A program made the position numbers and the translations under genes. Below, one piece after another: positions 6,881 to 12,465 of a DNA stretch of 17,004 nucleotides; the first letter of the stretch is position 1; every line of letters begins with the position of its first letter. Source of the stretch: Minisyncoccota bacterium. Lineage in GTDB: Bacteria; Patescibacteriota; Minisyncoccia; Phycocordibacterales; JACZSL01. The stretch lies in NCBI GenBank assembly GCA_028280145.1, contig JANQMM010000030.1:1-17004 (forward strand), given 5' to 3'. The notes below the pieces were generated by a model. That model ran no database searches and was not told the origin of the DNA. It was given only the letters and a program-made list of their open reading frames with translations.

Positions 6881-6938
6881 TGACTCATTGAGTTTTTGAG
6901 CCTATATGTATGATTTATGGGCTTAAACATATCGCGAT

Positions 6939-7013
6939 GCGGCGGTAGCTCAATTTGGTTAGAGCACCCGCCTGTCACGCGGGAGGCTGCGGGTTCAAGT
7001 CCCGTCCGCCGCG
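6939..7013 (+). tRNA. tRNA-Asp (GUC)
   Basis: Complete cloverleaf: acceptor GCGGCGG/CCGCCGC, D stem GCTC/GAGC, anticodon arm CCCGC-CTGTCAC-GCGGG, T arm GCGGG-TTCAAGT-CCCGT, discriminator G73 as usual for tRNA-Asp, no encoded CCA. A long hairpin begins one base after G73, followed by structured element B. Confidence 0.96.
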
Positions 7014-7014
7014 C

Positions 7015-7061
7015 AGAGTAAGAAAAAGATCCGAGTGCATCTCGGGTCTTTTTCTTACTCT
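7015..7061 (+). terminator. Long hairpin terminator after tRNA-Asp
   Basis: A 21-bp stem with one G:T pair and a 5-base loop. The inner stem GATCCGAG/CTCGGGTC is followed by T5 paired with A5, then an 8-bp outer clamp AGAGTAAG/CTTACTCT. It starts one base after the tRNA discriminator, the same layout as at the other two tRNAs of the island. Confidence 0.87.
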
Positions 7062-7074
7062 TGTTTCGGGTAGA

Positions 7075-7213
7075 GGACGGGACTTGAACGACGGAGACGC
7101 CATTTCTTGGAGCTCTGGGAGAGCTTCAAGAAATGTTTCCTGCGTCGAGTTGGGGCTGACGGTACTTTTCGCGTAAGCGAATTAGTAACCGTGGCCAAGT
7201 CCCGTCCGCCGCG
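7075..7213 (+). ncRNA. tRNA-trailing structured element B
   Basis: Second copy of the architecture of element A. P1: 7075-7085 pairs with 7197-7207 (11 bp); its 5' strand is part of a 15-base inverted copy (7075-7089) of tRNA-Asp positions 53-67. P2: CGAC/GTTG, internal loop GGA/GA, GACGC/GCGTC, 6-base bulge, 15-bp stem (7101-7115 with 7121-7135), loop TGGGA. P3: GGC/GCC, ACGG/CCGT, bulged A, TACT/AGTA, T/TT loop, TTCGC/GCGAA, loop GTAA, which is a GNRA tetraloop. Unpaired bases are shared with element A while paired bases differ and compensate, strong evidence for a selected structure. No reading frame is supported. Function unknown. Confidence 0.75.
7196..7213 (+). repeat. Direct copy of the tRNA-Asp 3' end
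   Basis: Identical over 18 bases to 6996-7013, from T-loop position 56 to discriminator G73, at an offset of exactly 200 bases. Same design as the repeat after tRNA-CAU. Confidence 0.9.
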
Positions 7214-7235
7214 TCACAACGAGTATTTCGCCTTT

Positions 7236-7258
7236 AAATCCCTTTACTGAGGGGTTTT
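7236..7258 (+). terminator. Weak hairpin terminator after element B
   Basis: An 8-bp stem (7236-7243 with 7250-7257, one T:G pair), 6-base loop, ending in TTTT. It mirrors the terminator after element A. Confidence 0.5.
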
Positions 7259-7270
7259 GGTTCTAACTGA

Positions 7271-7276
7271 TATACT
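7271..7276 (+). promoter_or_regulatory. -10 box (TGA-TATACT) of the Fic-like gene
   Basis: TATACT with an upstream TG ends 6 bases before ATG 7283. No clear -35. Predicts a leaderless mRNA. Confidence 0.65.
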
Positions 7277-7282
7277 TATCTT

Positions 7283-8221
7283 ATGAAAAAATCATTTGAA
7301 TTTGACCATCACCCTGAAGTTGTTGAAGATGGCAAAGCACTGAAAAGAATAGAAAGGTTAAACATGAAAGAGGACCTAGCTTCCCCTGAAGCTCGCGTGA
7401 AATTGTTTTCCAGTCTAACAGACGAACAGTATAAGAAAATGTTTGGATACATAAATTCTCTCACTCGAGGAGAGAGAATTAATTATGACTATGAAGACGG
7501 TCAGTTTCCATCAGGCGAGACACCACCATTTGAAAGTAAAGAAAAATTGATGAACGAAACGTTTGAAGCGGTTCGTCAGATACTTTCTGCCTCAGACGAA
7601 GAAGAGATAGATGAAACAGAGCTTAAGCACAGACTGCGAAAAGCAGGATTAACTTTGGCCGGAGGAATAAACTACATTCATCCTAAAGAAAATGGAAACG
7701 GTAGAACGGGTCGGGTACTCCATTACTTAATGGAGTACGGATCAGATAGAGGAGATAAGGTTTTTGAGGATGAGCTATACTCAATAATTGCGAAGACTCC
7801 GACATACGAAGGAGATATTGCATATCCTATGTATGATACTCCGCCAGCAGAATTAGAAAGAGCGTTGGAGGGATATGCTCGACAGCATGATGAAGATTAT
7901 GAGTCCCTGCATCCAAGAGATAAAGCATCAGCTCGAGTAAAGACGTTTTTAGAAATGATGAAGAATGATATCGACGTGCCAATAATTGAAGAAGTTCTAA
8001 TTCGAACACAGTTATACGATGGAAGTGAAGTTCAGATCGAAAAAATTCAGCCAAGTGAAATAGGGGGAGACGAGCTATATGAGCGTTTATATGTATCATC
8101 ATCTACAGTACCAAATAGAGGTGTAGAAGAAATCTCGCCTGAGATGGAGCGAGTTAAATCTGAAAGGAAAGATGAACTAAAAGAAAATAATACAATTAAG
8201 ATTGAGATGGATTTAATTTAA
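7283..8221 (+). CDS. Fic/DOC-fold protein with an altered active-site motif
   Basis: A 312-aa soluble protein. Residues 133-144 read HPKENGNGRTGR, which matches the Fic motif HPFx(D/E)GNGRxxR except that Phe is Lys135 and the metal-binding acid is Asn137. Fic proteins usually transfer AMP or another phosphate-containing group to a target hydroxyl, with His as base. The catalytic His133 and phosphate-binding GNGR are kept, but the substitutions make ordinary AMP transfer uncertain; Asn at the acidic position does occur in some Fic relatives. No inhibitory helix motif or antitoxin gene is evident. The C-terminal ~100 residues are charged and unrecognised. A -10 box 6 bases upstream fixes ATG 7283. 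It stands alone after the tRNA island. Confidence 0.75.
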   Translation: MKKSFEFDHHPEVVEDGKALKRIERLNMKEDLASPEARVKLFSSLTDEQYKKMFGYINSLTRGERINYDYEDGQFPSGETPPFESKEKLMNETFEAVRQILSASDEEEIDETELKHRLRKAGLTLAGGINYIHPKENGNGRTGRVLHYLMEYGSDRGDKVFEDELYSIIAKTPTYEGDIAYPMYDTPPAELERALEGYARQHDEDYESLHPRDKASARVKTFLEMMKNDIDVPIIEEVLIRTQLYDGSEVQIEKIQPSEIGGDELYERLYVSSSTVPNRGVEEISPEMERVKSERKDELKENNTIKIEMDLI

Positions 8222-8287
8222 TAACTTGTACGCTTTGCATTTAGTTCCAACGTGGTCCACGAGGGCGTAGAATATCTTATAGCTTGC

Positions 8288-8293
8288 TAAAAT
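8288..8293 (+). promoter_or_regulatory. -10 box (TGC-TAAAAT) of the HAD gene
   Basis: TAAAAT with TGC before it ends 6 bases before ATG 8300. An overlapping TATAAT (8293-8298) leaves only one base and would start transcription inside the gene, so TAAAAT is preferred. Confidence 0.55.
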
Positions 8294-8299
8294 ATAATC

Positions 8300-8959
8300 A
8301 TGAAAAAGAAAGGGCTCATTATATTTGACATGGACGGAGTGATTGTTGACTCGGTTATGTTGACGTATCAATATACAAAGAAGTCACTTCCTTTTATGTC
8401 ATTTCCACTCTATCAAAAGATCTTTGATAGAGATTGGTTCAAATATGCCCTACACATCTATGGTAAGTTTCGTGGGAACAGAGTTTCAAAAAAACTTGAG
8501 AATAAGCGTAGCCGATACATAGAGGAGAAATTACAATCACGCATCATTCCGGGAAGCAAGAAGCTTCTTGAGACACTCTCTCAGCACTACGAACTCGCCC
8601 TCAATACTAACGCGAGCATACCTAGTGCGATACCAATTCTTGAAAAACACGATTTACGTAAGTTTTTTGGCGTGATAAAGACTCGGGAGAATACAATGGA
8701 TAAAGCAATAAAGAATCACGAGATTTTAGAAGAAACAGGGTACGCTCCAAAAGAAACCCTGTTCATCACTGATTCCATCCGAGATGTAGAAGATGCGATG
8801 CAAAGCGGGATATGTTCGATTGGGATGACAACGGGCGTACATGGAAAAACACACTTTGGTGTAAGACATATAGCCGAGGGCGTTGTTGCCGTTGCAGATA
8901 ATCACAACGAAACAGAAGTAGCGATCAAACAATTTTTCAAGAAACGAGACAAGTCTTAA
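8300..8959 (+). CDS. HAD-superfamily hydrolase, phosphoglycolate phosphatase-like
   Basis: A 219-aa cytosolic phosphatase-type protein. Motif I is FDMDGVIVDS with nucleophile Asp10 and acid Asp12; motif II is LNTNAS (Thr103); a lysine for motif III is Lys135 or Lys138; motif IV is ITDSIRDVEDA with Asp158 and Asp162 binding Mg2+. A helical cap lies between motifs I and II (~20-80), the C1-cap layout of the phosphoglycolate phosphatase/beta-phosphoglucomutase group. The substrate cannot be read from sequence. The gene is monocistronic with its own -10 box. Confidence 0.9.
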   Translation: MKKKGLIIFDMDGVIVDSVMLTYQYTKKSLPFMSFPLYQKIFDRDWFKYALHIYGKFRGNRVSKKLENKRSRYIEEKLQSRIIPGSKKLLETLSQHYELALNTNASIPSAIPILEKHDLRKFFGVIKTRENTMDKAIKNHEILEETGYAPKETLFITDSIRDVEDAMQSGICSIGMTTGVHGKTHFGVRHIAEGVVAVADNHNETEVAIKQFFKKRDKS

Positions 8960-9067
8960 GCCCAGTTGAAATGAAAGGGGCATCCGATTGTTTCCAACAT
9001 CGTCCACTATAGAGCACGCAAAATCAAAAACATCTGAATACCTTCCAAGTACTTTTGATTTCTGTGT

Positions 9068-9096
9068 TTGAGTCGATCTTATGTAAAAGATACAAT
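9068..9096 (+). promoter_or_regulatory. Promoter TTGAGT-17-TACAAT that fixes a GTG start
   Basis: TTGAGT (9068-9073), a 17-base spacer, and TACAAT (9091-9096) end exactly 6 bases before GTG 9103. The spacing to the start codon equals that of neighbouring leaderless genes, so the longer frame from TTG 9055 is unlikely. Confidence 0.7.
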
Positions 9097-9102
9097 GGAG
9101 TT

Positions 9103-9318
9103 GTGAAATTGCGAGAACACAAAACAGAATACTGGAATGAGCTAAAAAGAAATTATTATTTCTGGATAGCGATTATTCTTATTTTGAGTTACTTTTTCTT
9201 CGAAAACGTTCTTATAGCTTTCCTTGGATTAATTCTATTGATTGTAATCAAGTACAGGGTTGTAGGTCGTTTAGAGGAGCGTCATGGAAGCAACAACAAA
9301 GAGGGGGTAGAAAACTGA
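9103..9318 (+). CDS. Small membrane protein, hypothetical
   Basis: A 71-aa protein when started at GTG 9103. A charged N-terminus (MKLREHKTEYW) is followed by one long or two short hydrophobic segments (~18-50: YYFWIAIILILSYFFF and VLIAFLGLILLIVI) and a hydrophilic tail. The topology suggests a small inner-membrane hairpin. The start follows from the promoter at 9068-9096; TTG 9055 would place the promoter inside the gene. It ends with TGA, showing that UGA is a stop here. No family recognised. Confidence 0.65.
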   Translation: MKLREHKTEYWNELKRNYYFWIAIILILSYFFFENVLIAFLGLILLIVIKYRVVGRLEERHGSNNKEGVEN

Positions 9319-9419
9319 TCACAACCCCAATGGCCTAGAACGTATCTCGACCAGATATTGTGGCAGAAAATATAGTTTTGGTATGGATGAAATAAATTCA
9401 GGCTAAAACTGTAATAACT

Positions 9420-9461
9420 GGTGCAGGGAGGGACACCTGGCTAGCAAACGTCCGGTTTAGC
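9420..9461 (+). other. Possible structured leader before the secreted protein gene
   Basis: The 159-base gap before ATG 9478 contains two hairpins, GGTG/CACC (9420-9437) and GCT..AAAC/GTTT-AGC (9440-9461). No known riboswitch core is recognised and no good promoter or Shine-Dalgarno site decides the leader's extent. Confidence 0.25.
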
Positions 9462-9477
9462 AAATAATCAAAAAATA

Positions 9478-10017
9478 ATGACCAAAACTCAAAACACGGT
9501 TATCGCACTTGGATTACTGCTTGCAACAACGCTTGGCGCACAAAGTGCCTTTGCTTTCGGAGGCGGAGGTGGTCACTTTGGCGAAGGCAAGAGTTTTCGC
9601 GGAGGGGATCGCGAAGGTCTTGTCCCGACTGAAATGCGGGAAGAGTGGCGTGCTGAGAAGAAGGCTCTCTTTGAAAACCTTACTGAGGAAGAGAAAGAGG
9701 CCTTACGAACCGAAATGAAGGAAAAGCGACAAGTCCATCGGGAAGAGAAACGCGCGGCAGTCTCAGAATTCACTGGCCTTTCGACTGAATTGCTAAGGGA
9801 GGCAAAGCAAAGTGGCAAGTCGATGGGTGATATTCTCACCGAACAAGGCATCAGCCAAACCGAAGCAGAACAATTTCTCACCGAACAGGCTCATGCAAAA
9901 GTTGACTCTGTTGTAGAGAGACATAGTCTTGAGGTGGAGGAAGAGCAAACACTTCGGAACAGGATCGCAGATTTTGTGCAATCCATTCTCGATAAGTGGT
10001 TTGGAGCAACTGCGTAA
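9478..10017 (+). CDS. Secreted helical hypothetical protein
   Basis: A 179-aa protein with a clear signal peptide: MTKTQN, a hydrophobic core (VIALGLLLATTLGA) and an AFA site near residue 27, so it is probably exported by Sec. The mature part starts Gly-rich (FGGGGGHFGEG), then is highly charged and helical (~50-95). The C-terminal half contains a motif GLSTELLREAKQSGKSMGDI followed by EQGISQTEAEQFL, reminiscent of a short helical repeat seen in secreted actinobacterial and CPR proteins (LS..EL...L..GKSLADIA..QGVS). Function unknown. A strong terminator follows 27 bases after the stop. It is separated from its upstream neighbour by a 159-base leader. Confidence 0.8.
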   Translation: MTKTQNTVIALGLLLATTLGAQSAFAFGGGGGHFGEGKSFRGGDREGLVPTEMREEWRAEKKALFENLTEEEKEALRTEMKEKRQVHREEKRAAVSEFTGLSTELLREAKQSGKSMGDILTEQGISQTEAEQFLTEQAHAKVDSVVERHSLEVEEEQTLRNRIADFVQSILDKWFGATA

Positions 10018-10044
10018 AAGCTACTACTCGTGCTGTGATTAATT

Positions 10045-10072
10045 AGCAAAAAGCCCACGCGGGCTTTTTGCT
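10045..10072 (+). terminator. Intrinsic terminator overlapping the next promoter
   Basis: A 12-bp perfect stem AGCAAAAAGCCC/GGGCTTTTTGCT with loop ACGC. The last bases of the descending arm supply the TGC and first T of the next gene's extended -10 box (TATACT 10072-10077). Confidence 0.85.
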
Positions 10073-10077
10073 ATACT
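10072..10077 (+). promoter_or_regulatory. -10 box (TGC-TATACT) of the 10086 gene
   Basis: Extended -10 box ending 8 bases before ATG 10086. It favours ATG 10086 over the in-frame TTG 10068, which would lie upstream of the box. Confidence 0.7.
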
Positions 10078-10085
10078 TTGTTGTA

Positions 10086-10589
10086 ATGAGGACCGTTATT
10101 GTTAATGACAAAATGCAACAAGACTACCGGTATGAGCTTACCGAACCTGTGGGAAAGAATTTTGATCCAGAATTCAAACCGGACCTCACTCCGAAAGAAA
10201 TGCTCGCACTTGGTGTTTTTGGTGGTGTATACATGCGTGATTGTACTGACGAATTTCCTGCGGATTGGTTCAGGCAAGCCAAATTCGCCAAAGCCGAAAA
10301 AGACCCGTCGCTCAACTTTTTCGGGGTGGATGCAAGCCAACCGTTGTCAGTGTGGCAAGAGAAAGGGTGGATATCTAAATATGATCCGCGTGGATGGTTT
10401 CAGTGGTATTGTCGTTATTATCTTGGGAGACGTATTCCGGATGAGGATGCCCGCCAGATAAAGCGATGGAAGGCATTTCGAAGACATATTGCGCAAGTTG
10501 CGCGCAACTGTAAGGCGAAAGACTTCACATGTAGACCTCGCCAGCGTCAGGCACTTCTCCACTGGGCATACGATAGCCGTAATGTGTAA
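10086..10589 (+). CDS. Conserved hypothetical protein of unknown function
   Basis: A 168-aa soluble protein. It contains strongly patterned segments that look conserved rather than random: LTPKEMLALGVFGGVYM, DEFPADWF, FFGVDASQPLSVWQEKGWI, DPRGWFQWYCRYYLGRR, ARQIKRWKAFRRH and RPRQRQALLHWAYDSR. I have an impression of having seen this pattern in uncharacterised bacterial proteins but can assign no function. It is rich in Trp, Tyr, Arg and Cys in the second half, and the basic C-terminal part could contact nucleic acid (inference). Start chosen from the promoter at 10072-10077. Monocistronic between a terminator and the DUF1295 gene. Confidence 0.8.
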   Translation: MRTVIVNDKMQQDYRYELTEPVGKNFDPEFKPDLTPKEMLALGVFGGVYMRDCTDEFPADWFRQAKFAKAEKDPSLNFFGVDASQPLSVWQEKGWISKYDPRGWFQWYCRYYLGRRIPDEDARQIKRWKAFRRHIAQVARNCKAKDFTCRPRQRQALLHWAYDSRNV

Positions 10590-10655
10590 GAGATAAAGAT
10601 GGTACACTACGTTTGTGCAGGCGCATATAACTGATACTAATTAATATCGTACTAT

Positions 10656-11423
10656 ATGGAATATCTCATCGCGTTCATTATCGCTGTCGGACTGAATCTT
10701 TTGTTGTTTATTCCGGCGTTTCTCTTCAAGACCGACAAGCTCACCGATCTTTCCTATGCTCTTTCGTTTGCCATTGTTGCATCGGTGTTATTCTTCCTGT
10801 CTCCTCAAGAGACGGGACATCTCTTGCTCCTTTCCATGATCGTTCTCTGGGCGCTTCGGCTCGGTGGTTACTTGTTCATTCGTATCCATAAGATCAAACG
10901 CGACAAACGCTTTGACGGTATGCGAGAAAGTTTTCCACGATTCTTACGCTTTTGGCTTTTGCAGGGGACGACTGTTTTTGTTGTACTCCTTGGGGCAGTT
11001 TCATTTTTCTCAATTGATAGTGTGGCTATGGCAACGCTATCGTATATTGGGTTGCTTGTGTTTGCATTCGGACTTCTGATTGAGACGATCGCAGACATAC
11101 AAAAATATCGTTTCATTAATAATCCCAGGAATGAGGGAAAGTGGATAGACGAAGGTCTTTGGCACTATTCAAGACATCCCAATTATTTTGGCGAGATCCT
11201 TGTCTGGTTTGGCGTGTATCTTTTCGTACTCGCGCATATAACGGGCATAGATGCATTCATCGGACTGCTCAGTCCGCTCTACATTGCACTCCTTATTATT
11301 TTTGTTTCAGGCATTCCGCTTCTTGAAAAAGCGGCTGACAAACGATGGGGAGACGACCCCGAATATCAAAAATATAAAGAAAGCACAAGCGCACTCATAC
11401 TTCTGCCGAAGAAAAAAGTATAA
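10656..11423 (+). CDS. DUF1295 membrane protein, steroid 5-alpha-reductase-like
   Basis: A 255-aa integral membrane protein with about six to seven hydrophobic segments. The C-terminal signature is clear: GLWHYSRHPNYFGEI (about 168-181) followed by WFGVYLF, a helix, IPLLEKAADKRWG and YQKYKESTSALI. This is the DUF1295 family, related in fold to steroid 5-alpha reductases and isoprenylcysteine methyltransferases, which use the HPNY-type motif for cofactor binding. Its substrate in bacteria is not established. The nearest plausible -10 is TACACT with TG before it (10603-10608), giving a ~40-base leader, unlike the leaderless genes around it. Confidence 0.93.
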   Translation: MEYLIAFIIAVGLNLLLFIPAFLFKTDKLTDLSYALSFAIVASVLFFLSPQETGHLLLLSMIVLWALRLGGYLFIRIHKIKRDKRFDGMRESFPRFLRFWLLQGTTVFVVLLGAVSFFSIDSVAMATLSYIGLLVFAFGLLIETIADIQKYRFINNPRNEGKWIDEGLWHYSRHPNYFGEILVWFGVYLFVLAHITGIDAFIGLLSPLYIALLIIFVSGIPLLEKAADKRWGDDPEYQKYKESTSALILLPKKKV

Positions 11424-11477
11424 AGAAGGTCTGGTATTTCAGCTCTACATCCACAGCTGAGATAATCAAAATACTGT

Positions 11478-11483
11478 TATACT
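11478..11483 (+). promoter_or_regulatory. -10 box (TGT-TATACT) of the metallo-hydrolase gene
   Basis: Extended -10 box ending 7 bases before ATG 11491, predicting a leaderless or near-leaderless mRNA. Confidence 0.65.
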
Positions 11484-11490
11484 TGCTGAT

Positions 11491-12441
11491 ATGGCGCGTC
11501 GGTATAAGAACAAATACATACGTACGCATACGCACATTCGAGGACTTATAAAATACGGCCTTGGTTTTATTGATGAGCCGTACGCACTTTTTGACCCCGG
11601 AACCGATCATTATGAGCCTCGTGTTGTTGAGCCTGATTACGCAAAGATCAAAAATCCGAACCCCGATAGTATACAAGTGACGTGGATTGGGCATACAACA
11701 TTTCTTATTCAATTAGGTGGCATTAATATACTCACTGATCCCCATTTCTCTCATCGCGCATCTCCCTTGCAGTGGATCGGTCCGAAACGATTGGCAAAAC
11801 CCGGAATTCCGATCAACAAACTGCCAAAAATAGACCTTGTTCTTATCAGCCACGATCACTATGATCACCTTGATGTGGGGACAGTGCGGGCTCTTGGAAA
11901 TAGTGTGCGTTATGTTGTGCCGCTTGGGCTCAAGGAATGGTTCAAGAAAAAACACCTCACAAATGTTGTCGAGCGTGACTGGTGGGACTTTGTTGAAGAG
12001 TTTGGCATGAAGTTTACATGTGTGCCGACACAACACTTTTCAGGACGTGTCCCGTTTCGGTTCAATCAAACGCTTTGGTGTGGCTGGGTGATAGAACATA
12101 TGGGCAAGAAAATATTTTTTGCAGGAGATACCGGCTATTCTCCACACTTTAGTGAGATACATCAGAAATTCGGACACATGGATCTCTCACTTATCCCGAT
12201 AGGGGCGTATCATCCTCGTTTTCTTATGAAAGATGTACACGTTGACCCGCGGGAAGCAGTACGTGCACATAAAGACCTTGAATCAAAACAATCAATTGGT
12301 ATGCATTGGGGAACATTTCGTCTGACGTATGAGGCAACGAACGAACCGCCAGCATACCTAAAAAAGGTATTACAGGAAGAACATATTCCGGAAGAAGCAT
12401 TTATCACTCTTGCGTTTGGGGAAACCTTTCATCTCGAGTAA
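11491..12441 (+). CDS. Metallo-beta-lactamase-fold hydrolase, NAPE-PLD/UlaG-like
   Basis: A 316-aa cytosolic metal-dependent hydrolase. The metal-site residues of the fold are all visible: HDHYDH at 121-126, His182 in TQHFSGR, Asp213 in AGDTGY and His272 in MHWGTF. The N-terminal strand VTWIGHTTFLIQLGG and LTDPHFSHRASPLQW are typical of the family that includes N-acylphosphatidylethanolamine phospholipase D and UlaG lactonase. The segments FSGRVPFRFNQTLW and IPIGAYHPRF fit the NAPE-PLD-like side, suggesting a phosphodiester or lipid-type substrate, but this is family-level inference. The gene stands between DUF1295 and NDH-2-like genes with its own promoter. Confidence 0.92.
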   Translation: MARRYKNKYIRTHTHIRGLIKYGLGFIDEPYALFDPGTDHYEPRVVEPDYAKIKNPNPDSIQVTWIGHTTFLIQLGGINILTDPHFSHRASPLQWIGPKRLAKPGIPINKLPKIDLVLISHDHYDHLDVGTVRALGNSVRYVVPLGLKEWFKKKHLTNVVERDWWDFVEEFGMKFTCVPTQHFSGRVPFRFNQTLWCGWVIEHMGKKIFFAGDTGYSPHFSEIHQKFGHMDLSLIPIGAYHPRFLMKDVHVDPREAVRAHKDLESKQSIGMHWGTFRLTYEATNEPPAYLKKVLQEEHIPEEAFITLAFGETFHLE

Positions 12442-12452
12442 GGAAGAACTGC

Positions 12453-12458
12453 TATACT
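12453..12458 (+). promoter_or_regulatory. -10 box (TGC-TATACT) of the NDH-2-like gene
   Basis: Extended -10 box ending 7 bases before ATG 12466, predicting a leaderless mRNA. Confidence 0.65.
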
Positions 12459-12465
12459 GGGGGCT

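Noticed and set aside
6529..6891. Plus-strand reading frame of 120 codons through element A
   Set aside because: It crosses the P3 hairpin, the tRNA 3' copy and the terminator, and overlaps the more plausible small membrane protein in another frame.
6571..6978. Minus-strand frame of 135 codons
   Set aside because: It runs antisense through tRNA-Asp and the small membrane protein gene; composition is not protein-like.
6955..7176. Plus-strand frame starting inside tRNA-Asp
   Set aside because: It is the translation of a tRNA, its terminator and element B, a common artefact.
6464..7213. Integron attC sites or a CRISPR array
   Set aside because: The folded elements lack attC core sites (GTTRRRY and its partner), and there is no regular repeat-spacer series.
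6464..7213. tmRNA, 6S RNA, SRP RNA or group I intron
   Set aside because: Lengths near 140 bases, lack of a tag frame, lack of the SRP GGAA-loop core and lack of group I core helices exclude these; a GGTCAGG in element A is an isolated match.
8293..8298. TATAAT directly before ATG 8300 as the -10 box
   Set aside because: It leaves one base before the ATG, so transcription would begin inside the gene; the overlapping TAAAAT fits better.
9420..9461. c-di-GMP, preQ1 or similar riboswitch
   Set aside because: A GCAAAC string and small hairpins are present, but the conserved cores of these classes are not.
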